A DNA stretch of 64,000 nucleotides from Lachnospiraceae bacterium (GTDB lineage Bacteria; Bacillota; Clostridia; Lachnospirales; Lachnospiraceae), in assembly GCA_017500935.1 (NCBI GenBank), contig JAFVXW010000029.1, positions 186,001 through 250,000 on the forward strand, given 5' to 3'. Every line of letters starts with the position of its first letter. Within the stretch, counting starts at the first letter, position 1. This document shows, piece by piece, positions 19,350-28,572 of the stretch. The notes under the pieces were generated by a model. The model searched no databases and was not told where the DNA came from. It saw only the letters and a list, made by a program, of their open reading frames with translations. Made by a program: the position numbers and the translations under genes.

Positions 19350-19379
19350 GAAACTAAGAACTGCACAGGAGGTTTTTTT
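19326..19379 (+). terminator. Terminator hairpin that overlaps promoter and Shine-Dalgarno
   Basis: A perfect 13-bp inverted repeat (AAAACCTCCTGTG 19326-19338 with 19364-19376) is followed by a T run to 19379. The right arm contains the AGGAGG of the next gene (ATG 19380). Read-through RNA from the GH2 operon would fold and hide this site; RNA from the local promoter lacks the left arm. Confidence 0.65.
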
Positions 19380-20474
19380 ATGGAACTTTATTATCAGCCA
19401 AACTGGGAAACCATCAAAAAAAGACTGACTTTACTTTGGAATAAAGAAATCTTGGATCGCCCCTGTGTGGCGGTTTCTGCGCCGAAAGAGAATTACGAAC
19501 CTTATGTTGGCAGAATACCGCAGAATGAGGCGGAATGGAAAGCGTTTTACACAGATCCGGAGTGGATCTTAGAGCGCAGCCTGGCGGCTTTTGAAAGAAC
19601 GTATTTTGGCGGAGATGCGCTGCCTATGATCTTTCCCTACTGGGGCTGCGGCGGACATGCCAAATATCTGGGCGGCAAACCGCATTATGTACCGGATACG
19701 ATCTGGATCGAGCCCGCATTTGAAGATTACGGCAGCTTTGATTTTTCCTTTGATCCGCAGAATGAAGCGCTGCAGGCAGAGTTAAAGGCTCTTACCTATC
19801 TGGCAGATGCCGGTAAGGGAAAGTTTTTTGTGGCACCGCCTGATAACTGCGGCAGCTACGATGCTCTTTCCCAGCTGCGCGGCGGAGAGGATTTTATAAC
19901 CGATCTGCTCGATGAACCGGAGCTTGTGAAAAAAAGCGGCAGTCAGATGGTGGATGTTTTGATCCAAAGCGGCGATAGGATATTTGAGGTGCTTCGGGAA
20001 AATAATGACGGCGGTTCTGTGCACAGCTGGATGAACACCTGGTGTGAGGGAAAACATCTGCAGCTGCAGTGTGATCTGTCTGTCATGATCTCGGCGGAGA
20101 TGTATCGGGAATTTATCTTGGAGGAATTGGAACGGACCTGTCAGTGGCTGGATCATGCGATCTATCATTTGGACGGTATGGAACAGATCCGGCATATTGA
20201 TGCGCTGATGTCTGTTAAGAAACTGGATATGATCCAATGGACGCAGGTGGACGGACAGCCCGATCTGACACATAATTTTGATTCGCTGATAAAAATTCAG
20301 AAAGCCGGAAAAGGATTGGTGCTTTTGCCCCGTAAGGAACAACTGAATGCGATTGTGAATGAACTGTCTTTAGAGGGTGTGATGCTTGTTGTGAGCGGTG
20401 CTTCCAATCAGCAGGAGGCCGATGAGATTGTGGATTTTGTGGCAAAACACAGTTTTAAGAAAAGAATATTCTGA
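19380..20474 (+). CDS. URO-D superfamily (uroporphyrinogen decarboxylase-like) protein
   Basis: A 364-residue protein with the TIM-barrel layout of URO-D/MetE-type enzymes, including CDLSVMISAEMYREFILEEL and YHLDGMEQIRHIDALM. Members outside heme synthesis often act as methyltransferases or have unknown roles. No heme or corrinoid genes are nearby; instead it begins an operon with a GH42-like enzyme and a PHP protein. AGGAGG lies 7 bp before the ATG. The biochemical role here is unknown. Confidence 0.75.
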   Translation: MELYYQPNWETIKKRLTLLWNKEILDRPCVAVSAPKENYEPYVGRIPQNEAEWKAFYTDPEWILERSLAAFERTYFGGDALPMIFPYWGCGGHAKYLGGKPHYVPDTIWIEPAFEDYGSFDFSFDPQNEALQAELKALTYLADAGKGKFFVAPPDNCGSYDALSQLRGGEDFITDLLDEPELVKKSGSQMVDVLIQSGDRIFEVLRENNDGGSVHSWMNTWCEGKHLQLQCDLSVMISAEMYREFILEELERTCQWLDHAIYHLDGMEQIRHIDALMSVKKLDMIQWTQVDGQPDLTHNFDSLIKIQKAGKGLVLLPRKEQLNAIVNELSLEGVMLVVSGASNQQEADEIVDFVAKHSFKKRIF

Positions 20475-20508
20475 TATGTGCAGAAAAACGAAAAAGGGGG
20501 AAATCGTA

Positions 20509-22821
20509 ATGAGTAATGCAGGAAGTACAGAACAGCTTCGCGTATCGCGTATCGAGCAGATCAATGGAGCACCGGCACTCACAGTGGATGGAAGACCCAT
20601 CCCTATGATGTCCTATCAGTGGGGATTGGGAAACAGAATTGATGATGATCCGGCACATGACACAAAATGGATGCTGGAAAATGTGGTCAAAGCGGATACG
20701 GAATTATTTTTTAACTGGTTTTGGATCGATGACCCGGAAAAGTTCGATACCTATTATGACAAATTTATCGAACAGATGAAGCTTTTGACAGATATCCGGC
20801 CTGATGCGCTGGTGATACCCTGGATCAATATCAATGCCTATGATGCTTTTCCGGAAAAATATCCGGGAGATGTGATCTATTTTGACGACGGCAGCAACAA
20901 TGCGTGGACCCGTTCCCGTGACGGGCAGCTTTCCAGACCGGACGGTCCCCGATATACTTTTGCGTCCACAGCATGGAAACGTGAAGTGGCCGGACAGCTT
21001 CGGGAGTTTATCAGACGTCTGAATAAATCTGATTATGTAAAAAATATTGTGGGTTATTTTTTCTTCCCCAGAGATTTTGAATTCAGCTATTTCTTTGAAT
21101 TTGATACCTTAAACCGCTGCATTGATTTCAGCCCTGCCATGCAGCAGGCATTCCGCAATTACCTGGTAGAAAAATACCGCGGAGATGTGCGGCTGCTGCG
21201 CAAAGCATGGAAGGACGATGCGGTTACCTTTGAAACAGCGCAGATTCCCAAACTGGAAAAGCGTATCACGGGTGATTTCGGATATTTCCGGGATCCTGCT
21301 TTATCCATGCAGGTTTATGACTATGTGGCATGTCATAATGAAGCAAATGTGGATGCATTTATTTATTTCAGCCAGGTCTGCAAAGAAGAGACAGACGGAA
21401 AGCAGGTTGTGGGTGCTTTTTACGGCTATCTGATGAACCAGGATCTGCAGATGGGCGGACAGACCCAGATCAAAAAGGCATTGAACTGTCCGTATATCGA
21501 TATTATGGCAGCGCCTTATACCTATGAAAACCGCTGTGTGGGTAATTTTGCTTCCATGCGTATGCTGATCAAGTCACTGAACAAGCACGGAAAGTTTTAC
21601 TTTGCAGAATCAGATGCTTTTATGAGTGATTCCAACCGTTGGAGCAAGGTGGGACATAATTACCCAGATCAGACATTTGAAGAAGACAGAGCGATCCTGA
21701 AAAGAGATTTTGTATATCCGCTTTGTGAAGGAACCCATTGCTGGTGGATTGACTGGAGTTCAGGTGTGTCCGAATATCTGGAGGAAGGACATCTGCCGCT
21801 GCTTCGTCAGATCACGCAGATCAGTAAGGAGAGTTTTGGGCATCCGCGCGGTCCGGTTTCTGATATCGCAGCGCTTCTGGATCAGGAAAGTCTGCATGTA
21901 CCTGCCTGCAATTCCAGAGATCATGATCACAGAGAAACGACGACCAATGCGATTCAGCTGATGCAGCACAGTCTTGACCGGTTCCGCGTGGATGAACTGC
22001 CGCGAATCGGCTCTCCTGTGGACTTTTATGAAACAGACGATGTGCTTGACGGAGAGGGCCGCAGCTACCGTATGTACATTTTTATGAATCAGTATGTTGC
22101 AACGCCGCAGGAACGTGAACGGATTGAGAAATATCTGAAAAAAGACGGAAATGTTCTGGTATGGATGTACGGTGCAGGACTGATCGATCCTGATGCAGAC
22201 GAAATGCTGTCTCTTAAGAATGCGGAAGCCCTTACCGGTTTTAAGCTGGGATGCGAAATGCGGGAAACACGCTGTATCATGACAGCAAACACATGTGAGC
22301 TTCTGCCTTCTGTAAAAGAAGGGGAAAAGCTGGGTGATTATCTGCGTGACCGTATTAACCGGCAGTTTACCCAGGAAGAGATAGACAGCGGCCGGATCGG
22401 CACTGCGATTCCGCCGTTCCCCTGGCCGGAACCCAATCTGGTCAATCCCCTGATCTATGTGGATGATCCGGAAGCGATTGCAGTGGCACATTTTGATGAC
22501 GGCGGAAAAGTCGGAATGGCGATCCGGCAGTTTGAAGACTGGACCAGCGTTTATGTGGGAGCACCCGGTCTGCAGTCTCATGTGCTGCGGGATCTGGCTA
22601 AGCTTGCCAAAGCGCATCTGTTTGTAGATGGGGATGAGATTGTATATGCGAACGAAGGGTATGTGGCAATCCATACCGATCAGGCAGGGGAACGCACGGT
22701 TCACCTGAAACAGGCGGCAGATGTGGAAGAGGTATTTGAAAAGCGCAGCGTAGGGAAGAATGTGATGGAATTTACGGAACATATTCCCGGACATGAAACA
22801 AGACTGTATAAGCTGAATTGA
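20509..22821 (+). CDS. GH42-like beta-galactosidase-type protein
   Basis: A 770-residue cytoplasmic protein, second in the URO-D-like operon (34-bp gap). The ATG at 20509 has GGGGGAAA upstream; an earlier in-frame start would overlap the previous gene by 77 bp. The N-terminal 450 residues look like a clan-A barrel (SYQWGLGN, GYFFFPRDFEFSYFF, and later KFYFAESDAF where a nucleophile Glu is expected). This is followed by a Rossmann-like trimerisation-type domain (about 480-700, with EKYLKKDGNVLVWMYGAGL) and a small C-terminal beta domain. Overlay with GH42 is by architecture; the substrate is unknown. Confidence 0.7.
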   Translation: MSNAGSTEQLRVSRIEQINGAPALTVDGRPIPMMSYQWGLGNRIDDDPAHDTKWMLENVVKADTELFFNWFWIDDPEKFDTYYDKFIEQMKLLTDIRPDALVIPWININAYDAFPEKYPGDVIYFDDGSNNAWTRSRDGQLSRPDGPRYTFASTAWKREVAGQLREFIRRLNKSDYVKNIVGYFFFPRDFEFSYFFEFDTLNRCIDFSPAMQQAFRNYLVEKYRGDVRLLRKAWKDDAVTFETAQIPKLEKRITGDFGYFRDPALSMQVYDYVACHNEANVDAFIYFSQVCKEETDGKQVVGAFYGYLMNQDLQMGGQTQIKKALNCPYIDIMAAPYTYENRCVGNFASMRMLIKSLNKHGKFYFAESDAFMSDSNRWSKVGHNYPDQTFEEDRAILKRDFVYPLCEGTHCWWIDWSSGVSEYLEEGHLPLLRQITQISKESFGHPRGPVSDIAALLDQESLHVPACNSRDHDHRETTTNAIQLMQHSLDRFRVDELPRIGSPVDFYETDDVLDGEGRSYRMYIFMNQYVATPQERERIEKYLKKDGNVLVWMYGAGLIDPDADEMLSLKNAEALTGFKLGCEMRETRCIMTANTCELLPSVKEGEKLGDYLRDRINRQFTQEEIDSGRIGTAIPPFPWPEPNLVNPLIYVDDPEAIAVAHFDDGGKVGMAIRQFEDWTSVYVGAPGLQSHVLRDLAKLAKAHLFVDGDEIVYANEGYVAIHTDQAGERTVHLKQAADVEEVFEKRSVGKNVMEFTEHIPGHETRLYKLN

Positions 22822-22835
22822 CAGGAGGACGCGAT

Positions 22836-23729
22836 ATGTATATTAATCCTTATGAAAAACTTGACAACGCAGTATGGCATAAAGCAAATTTTCACACACA
22901 TTCCGGTACAGGCCCCAAGACCTGCGGTGTGCATTCGCCGGAAGAAGTGACAGCTCTTTACAGAGAGTACGGTTATTCTTTCCTGTGCCTTTCCAATCAC
23001 AATGAATTCCGGTCTTTTCAGAACTATTCCGATGAACAGATGACCCTGATCGACGGCGTGGAGTATACGACAGATCTGCACATGCTGACGGTTGGGATTC
23101 AGGAAAATCTGATTGATATGCCCCTGCAGGATGCCATTATCCGCACAAATCAGTTGGGCGGTTTTGTGGTGCTCTGTCATCCCAACTGGCCGAAAAAAGC
23201 CTGGTTTTCTCCGGAAATGATGCTGGAACTGACAGGATATACCGGTATAGAAGTGTTAAATGCTGTATGTTTCCGTCTGCAAGGCTCCGGCCGTGCAACG
23301 GATGTGTGGGACAGCCTGCTGTCTGCCGGTAAACTGGTAACCGGATTTTCAAACGATGATTTTCACGCCATGGCGGACGGCGGCAGATTTTTCAATCTGA
23401 TCGCATGTGAAGAAAAGAACTATGATGCCATGTATCAGGCAATTCAGGATAATGCCATCTGTGCGTCCTCCGGACTTTATCCGGTATTCCATCGTCTGGA
23501 AGGTGAGACACTGCATGTCAAAGCAGCACTGCCGATTGAAAGCTACCTGGATAATTATGAATATACCTTTGTGGGACCAAATGGTCAGATTTTAAGCAGA
23601 CAGGTGGGCACAGAGGCATCTTATACCCTTTGCGGCGAAGCCTATGTGCGCGTAGAAGTCAGGGCAGAGGGCGGTCAGCTTCTGTTTTTCCAGCCGGTGT
23701 ATCAGGAAGGTACTCTTGTGAGACCGTGA
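22836..23729 (+). CDS. PHP-domain phosphoesterase-like protein
   Basis: A 297-residue PHP hydrolase. Metal-site motifs are NFHTHSGTGPKTCG, LSNHNEF, VLCHPNWPKK, and FSNDDFHAM near residue 180. The C-terminal 100 residues form an extra beta domain. The ATG at 22836 with AGGAGG is preferred over an upstream frame start that overlaps the previous stop. It is third gene of the URO-D-like operon. Its 3' end overlaps the convergent AraC gene by 71 bp. Confidence 0.88.
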   Translation: MYINPYEKLDNAVWHKANFHTHSGTGPKTCGVHSPEEVTALYREYGYSFLCLSNHNEFRSFQNYSDEQMTLIDGVEYTTDLHMLTVGIQENLIDMPLQDAIIRTNQLGGFVVLCHPNWPKKAWFSPEMMLELTGYTGIEVLNAVCFRLQGSGRATDVWDSLLSAGKLVTGFSNDDFHAMADGGRFFNLIACEEKNYDAMYQAIQDNAICASSGLYPVFHRLEGETLHVKAALPIESYLDNYEYTFVGPNGQILSRQVGTEASYTLCGEAYVRVEVRAEGGQLLFFQPVYQEGTLVRP

Positions 23730-24513
23730 GGGTTTGACTGTTTCGATATTCAGAAGGTGTCATTCCGGTTTTTTTCTTAAAATGTCTTGAAAAATAGATG
23801 TTGGACTCATAGCCGCATCTGGATGCAACCTCGCTGATGGGTAAAGATGTGGCAGCAAGCAGGGCTCTGGCATGATTCATACGACTGTGAAACAGGTCTG
23901 CCATACAGGAAATATGATAATATTTTCTGTAAACACTTTGAAAATAGGAAGGGCTCAGACGCATGTATTCTGCCATCATATTTACAGTCCACTTACGGGA
24001 AGGGGAATTGTAGATATGGTGGCGGAGTTCGTTTAGGTGTTGATACATAGCATGATCGTAACTGGAATAATCCGCATTCATGCATTCGCTTAGTTTGATC
24101 AGAAAATACCGAAGCAGGCAGTGCAGGGATTCCTCGCGCATGGGATTGCGGCTGATGAATTCTTCACAGATCATATTGTGGACAGACATAAACGGATGCG
24201 TATCCGGAAGCGTAAAAAGCTGATTACAGCAAATCGAGAGATGTTCCATAAAGTGCTGATCCTCTGCATTGCTGATGTCAAAAAACATATAATCATCAAT
24301 ATGATGTTTGTCTGACAGTGTTTCATAATACTGCGGGTCACCTTTGCCGTAGAGAATGATATCATTTTGCGCCGCATCAATGATTTCTCCGTTTAAATAA
24401 AAGCGGGTAGGCGTTTTCAGACGCAGAAACAGAAAATCTCCGAAGCCATACGGCTTTTCGATTTTGAAGGTGTTTGTGTGAGTGGAATTGATACCGCAAT
24501 GCCTTACATGCAT
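23659..24513 (-). CDS. AraC-family regulator
   Basis: A 284-residue regulator with an N-terminal cupin-like sensing domain and a C-terminal double HTH (WTVNMMAEYMRLSPSYFQSV, then LPISEVASRCGYESNIYFSR). It is divergent from the GH116-MFS genes and so is probably their regulator, and it overlaps the PHP gene tail-to-tail by 71 bp. AAGGAG precedes the ATG. A 10-bp sequence ATGTGTCATT occurs twice in the divergent gap and may be its operator. Confidence 0.9.
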   Translation of the reverse strand: MHVRHCGINSTHTNTFKIEKPYGFGDFLFLRLKTPTRFYLNGEIIDAAQNDIILYGKGDPQYYETLSDKHHIDDYMFFDISNAEDQHFMEHLSICCNQLFTLPDTHPFMSVHNMICEEFISRNPMREESLHCLLRYFLIKLSECMNADYSSYDHAMYQHLNELRHHIYNSPSRKWTVNMMAEYMRLSPSYFQSVYRKYYHISCMADLFHSRMNHARALLAATSLPISEVASRCGYESNIYFSRHFKKKTGMTPSEYRNSQTLTVSQEYLPDTPAGKTEADRPLP

Positions 24514-24538
24514 AAGTGATTCTCCTTAAATCGTAGAA

Positions 24539-24650
24539 ATGTGTCATTGTTTCATACCTTTGTGTATTTCCTATTTTATCATAAATAGGTAAAATAAAAA
24601 GAAGAAAGCACAATGGAAGTTAGTGGAATGTATCATATTTATGTGTCATT
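24539..24650. promoter_or_regulatory. Direct repeats ATGTGTCATT, possible AraC operators
   Basis: Exact 10-bp copies at 24539-24548 and 24641-24650 lie in the gap between the AraC gene and GH116, 102 bp apart. An A+T-rich inverted repeat (CCTATTT/AAATAGG) lies between them. Confidence 0.4.
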
Positions 24651-24696
24651 TACGGATTTCTTGTTGCCGTAATTATGAAATCAGGAGGAAAGAAGA

Positions 24697-27090
24697 ATGG
24701 AAAAAGTATATAAACAGCGAAAACTGGATCAGATTTCCTATCCCATGGGCGGTTTTGGAACAGGTATGATCTGTCTGGAGGGCAATGGCTCGATCAGTAA
24801 GGTTTCCTTGCATCATACTCCGGAATTTTACAATGAACCCAACATGTTTGCGGCGGTGACGATAAAGGGAAAAGAGAATCTGTCCCGTGTATTGGAAGGT
24901 TTTGTGCCTATCCCCAAGGTGTACGGCGGAAATGTACAGGGATTTACAGGTTCCGGCAACGGTATGACCGGAAAAAACTACGGTTTTCCCCGTTTTGGAG
25001 ACTGCAGCTTTACCGCCCGTTTTCCCTTTGGAAAGGTTTCTCTGAAAGATGAAAAAGTACCTTTTACCGTGGAAATCGAAGGCTTTTCTCCGTTTATTCC
25101 CGGCAATGCGGATGATTCCTCCATTCCGGCAGCGTCCGTCACCTATACGCTGACCAATCAGACGGACGAAGATCTGGATGGTGTCTTTTATTACTCTGCA
25201 CTGCAGTTTATGGGTCAACCCGGCGGTGAGGAGAAATGTTTTGTGAAGCCTGTGAAAAACGGATTTGTGCTGGAACAGGAAGTTTTCGATGACTGTCCTT
25301 ACAAAGCAGGCGCGTTTATGATCAGCACGGACAGGGAAGCCTGTGTAAATGCCGATTTTTACCGCGGCGGCTGGTGGGATTGTCTGACCATGCGCTGGAA
25401 TACCATTGCAGCGGGTGTATGCAGCGGAAATACGGCAGCGGATCTGCGTTCTCCAGGCGGCGCGATTGAAATTCCGTTTTGCCTGAAAGCGCGCGGGACT
25501 TATACCATTCCTGTTTATTTTACCTGGTATGTGCCTGACAGCCGGATATTCTGTTATGGAAGTGCCCAGCCCGATGAAGAAGAATTGAAAAAACTTTCCG
25601 GAGAAGGACTTAGGTATTATCGTCCCTGGTATGCGGGAAAATACACCTCTGCAGAGGATGTGGCGGCAGATTTTACAGGCAGATATGCAGAACTGTATGA
25701 CAAAACGAAGCTGTTTTCCAACACTTTATATGAAAGCAGTCTGCCCGATGAGATCATGGATGCAGTAGGGGCCAATCTGACAATTTTAAAATCCACTACG
25801 GTGCTTCGGCAGACTGACGGCAGATTCTGGGCCTGGGAAGGTTCCTGTGATACTCTGGGAAGCTGTCATGGATCTTGTACCCATGTGTGGAACTATGCAC
25901 AGGCATTGTGTCATCTGTTCCCGGAGCTGGAACGGACACTGCGCGAAGTGGAATTTACGGAAGACATGGACGAAAACGGTCATCAGCAGTTTCGTACTTT
26001 GCTTCCGATCCGGAAAAATGATCATGATTTTCATGCAGCCTCCGACGGACAGCTGGGTGGTATCATGAAAATGTACCGGGAATGGAAAATCTCCGGTGAC
26101 ACCGCTTGGATCGCTTCTTATTGGGATCGTATTGTCCTGTCTATGGAATACGGTATCCGTACCTGGGACAAAAAAGAGGAAGGCATTTTAAGAGAACCTC
26201 ATCACAACACCTACGATATTGAATTCTGGGGCGCAGACGGCATGTGCAGTTCCTTCTATCTGGGGGCCTTAAAAGCGATCAGCGAGATCGGTAAGGCGCT
26301 TGGCAGGGATGTGACCAGATACGAAACCCTTTACCAAAAGGGCAAAACCTATATGGAAACCGTTCTTTTCAATGGAGAATATTTTATACAGATTCCGGAA
26401 TGGACTACGCTGGAGGCAGAATTTAACGCAAACGGCGATTTGGTGATGGAAAAAGAGGGGCCTAAATATCAGTACGGCAGCGGCTGTATTTCAGACGGCG
26501 TATGCGGTGCATGGCTTGCCAAGGAATGCGGTCTGGGAGATATTCTGGATCCGGAAAAGACAAAATCTCATCTGCTTTCTGTATACAAATATAACATGCG
26601 AAAGGATCTGAGCGAGCATGCGAATCCCCAGCGCCCCGGCTATGCGCTGTGGGATGAAGGCGGCCTGCTGTTGTGCTCCTGGCCTTACGGCGGCAAGCCT
26701 TCCATTCCGTTTGTTTATTCAGACGAAGTGTGGACCGGCATCGAATATCAGGTGGCAGCCCATCTGGCATCCTTTGGCTATCAGGAGGAAGCGCTGGATA
26801 TCGTAACCACGCTGCGTGCCCGTTATGACGGTGAAAAACGCAATCCTTACGATGAATACGAATGCGGTCACTGGTATGCAAGGGCTATGGCATCCTATGC
26901 ATTGCTGGCATCCTGTACCGGTGTGCGTTACGATGCTGTGACAAAGACCCTTTATGCGGGAAGTGGCGATTATAAGGTGTTTCTGGCAGCGGCCGGCGGC
27001 TACGGCCTGGTAAGCTGCAAAAACGGAGAAGTTAAACTGGATGTGGTTTCCGGTGAGATATTGATTGAACAGATCGTGATGGCAGGGTAG
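24697..27090 (+). CDS. GH116 glucosylceramidase-type glycosidase
   Basis: A 797-residue cytoplasmic protein of the GH116 (GBA2-like) family. The N-terminal beta-sandwich opens with SYPMGGFGTGMICLEG and has FPRFGDCSFTARFPFG and EGFSPFIPGNADDSS. The (alpha/alpha)6 barrel has WEGSCDTLGSCHGSCTHVWN, then HHNTYDIEFWGADGMCSSFY, near which the catalytic Asp is expected. The family hydrolyses beta-glucosides and beta-xylosides. It is first of an operon with an MFS importer 10 bp downstream. AGGAGG precedes the ATG. Confidence 0.88.
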   Translation: MEKVYKQRKLDQISYPMGGFGTGMICLEGNGSISKVSLHHTPEFYNEPNMFAAVTIKGKENLSRVLEGFVPIPKVYGGNVQGFTGSGNGMTGKNYGFPRFGDCSFTARFPFGKVSLKDEKVPFTVEIEGFSPFIPGNADDSSIPAASVTYTLTNQTDEDLDGVFYYSALQFMGQPGGEEKCFVKPVKNGFVLEQEVFDDCPYKAGAFMISTDREACVNADFYRGGWWDCLTMRWNTIAAGVCSGNTAADLRSPGGAIEIPFCLKARGTYTIPVYFTWYVPDSRIFCYGSAQPDEEELKKLSGEGLRYYRPWYAGKYTSAEDVAADFTGRYAELYDKTKLFSNTLYESSLPDEIMDAVGANLTILKSTTVLRQTDGRFWAWEGSCDTLGSCHGSCTHVWNYAQALCHLFPELERTLREVEFTEDMDENGHQQFRTLLPIRKNDHDFHAASDGQLGGIMKMYREWKISGDTAWIASYWDRIVLSMEYGIRTWDKKEEGILREPHHNTYDIEFWGADGMCSSFYLGALKAISEIGKALGRDVTRYETLYQKGKTYMETVLFNGEYFIQIPEWTTLEAEFNANGDLVMEKEGPKYQYGSGCISDGVCGAWLAKECGLGDILDPEKTKSHLLSVYKYNMRKDLSEHANPQRPGYALWDEGGLLLCSWPYGGKPSIPFVYSDEVWTGIEYQVAAHLASFGYQEEALDIVTTLRARYDGEKRNPYDEYECGHWYARAMASYALLASCTGVRYDAVTKTLYAGSGDYKVFLAAAGGYGLVSCKNGEVKLDVVSGEILIEQIVMAG

Positions 27091-27100
27091 GATAAAGGTC

Positions 27101-28294
27101 ATGGGAAGTTTATTGCTGGCACTTATTTATGTATGTTTTATCAGTCTTGGCCTGCCGGATTCCCTGTTGGGTTCGGCCTGGCCGGTGCTCCATCTTGCAT
27201 TGCAAGTGCCGGTATCCTATGCGGGTATTATTTCCATGGTTATCTTTGTCGGTACGATTCTGTCAAGCCTGTTCAGTGATAAGCTGCTGCACAGATTCGG
27301 CGCAGGGAAAGTAACAGCAGTCAGTGTGGCAATGACAGCGATCGCCCTTTTGGGATTTTCAATCAGCAATCGCTTCTGGATGCTGATTTTATGGGCTATT
27401 CCATACGGTTTTGGTGCCGGCGGCGTGGATGCGATCTTAAACAACTATGTTGCCCTGCATTTTAAACCACAGCATATGAGCTGGCTGCATTGTATGTGGG
27501 GTGTAGGTGCATGCATCAGCCCGTATATTATGAGTTTTGCACTGGTAGAGCTTGATAGGTGGAATTACGGATACCTGATCGTATCTGTGATACAGATTGT
27601 TTTGTCAGGAGTCATTTTTGCCAGTCTGCCCATTTGGAATAAGGAAGAGGATGCGGCGGCAGCTGTGCGTGACAAGGAACCGACGCCTGAAAATGAGGAA
27701 GAGAAAGCTCTTTCTTTTAAGGAGATTTTTGCGATTAAGGGAGCGGTTCCCTGTTTTCTGCTGTTTTTTTGTTATTGTTCCCTGGAACTGACCACATCTT
27801 TATGGGCAAGCACCTATTTGGTACAGAAATGGGCATTTTTGCCGGAAACAGCCGCGGGTTATGCGAGTATGTTCTATATCGGCATCACGCTGGGAAGACT
27901 TATCAATGGATTCCTTGCCATGAAACTTGGCGACCGCTTCCTGATCAGGATGGGAATCGTGATTGTAGCGTGTGGGATCGGACTATTGAGTATACCTTTT
28001 CATGCAGGTTTTGCCCTGGCAGGTTTTATTGTGACCGGACTTGGCTGTGCCCCTATTTACCCGTGTATCATTCATATGACGCCCGATGTTTTTGGAAAAG
28101 ATAAATCACAGGCAATGATCGGGGTACAGATGGCGTTTGCTTATATTGGTTTTCTGGTGATGCCGCCTTTGTTTGGTGTGATTGCAGAGAAGGTTTCCAT
28201 TTCACTTTTGCCCGGATATCAGTTTGTTTTTCTTGTACTAATGGCTGTGATGCATGAGCTTGTGATCAGAAAGTGTAAAAAAGAAATCAAATAA
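27101..28294 (+). CDS. MFS transporter
   Basis: A 397-residue major-facilitator protein with about 12 membrane segments (GLPDSLLGSAWPVL, then a loop DKLLHRFGAGKV, and LGRLINGFLAMKLGDRF in the second half). A charged central loop of about 35 residues separates the two halves. Close coupling with GH116 suggests import of a glucoside or a related sugar. Confidence 0.88.
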   Translation: MGSLLLALIYVCFISLGLPDSLLGSAWPVLHLALQVPVSYAGIISMVIFVGTILSSLFSDKLLHRFGAGKVTAVSVAMTAIALLGFSISNRFWMLILWAIPYGFGAGGVDAILNNYVALHFKPQHMSWLHCMWGVGACISPYIMSFALVELDRWNYGYLIVSVIQIVLSGVIFASLPIWNKEEDAAAAVRDKEPTPENEEEKALSFKEIFAIKGAVPCFLLFFCYCSLELTTSLWASTYLVQKWAFLPETAAGYASMFYIGITLGRLINGFLAMKLGDRFLIRMGIVIVACGIGLLSIPFHAGFALAGFIVTGLGCAPIYPCIIHMTPDVFGKDKSQAMIGVQMAFAYIGFLVMPPLFGVIAEKVSISLLPGYQFVFLVLMAVMHELVIRKCKKEIK

Positions 28295-28328
28295 AAGCTG
28301 TTTTGGCAACAGCAGAGAAGAGGAATGT

Positions 28329-28532
28329 ATGGATATTGAAAAAAAAGGAAATGAAAAGGATATTGAAGAAATTATCGCACTGCTGGATGGCTATGTGAAA
28401 TCCGAAGGCAGCCGCTTGAAAATTCAGGTGACAGAAGGCGAGGGAAAAGTGATAGACAAAAAGTATCATCACGGCAGATGTGATGTGGGAAGTCCCTGGG
28501 CAAAGGGAGAGGCTTTTGATTTGTGTGAATAA
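28329..28532 (+). CDS. Small charged protein, unknown function
   Basis: 67 residues, rich in Glu and Lys, with the motif KKYHHGRCDVGSPWAKG near the C terminus. It fits between the MFS gene and the FMN reductase gene with short gaps on the same strand, and an AGAGG site precedes the ATG. No family is recognised. Co-transcription and the conserved-looking His/Cys stretch make it a plausible real gene. Confidence 0.55.
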   Translation: MDIEKKGNEKDIEEIIALLDGYVKSEGSRLKIQVTEGEGKVIDKKYHHGRCDVGSPWAKGEAFDLCE

Positions 28533-28572
28533 TCCGGAAACGGTTAGGAAAGTCAGAAAAAAGGAGAGGCAC

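Noticed and set aside
21760-22794. 344-codon minus-strand frame opposite the GH42-like gene
   Set aside because: Antisense shadow; the plus-strand frame is a clear long protein with operon context.
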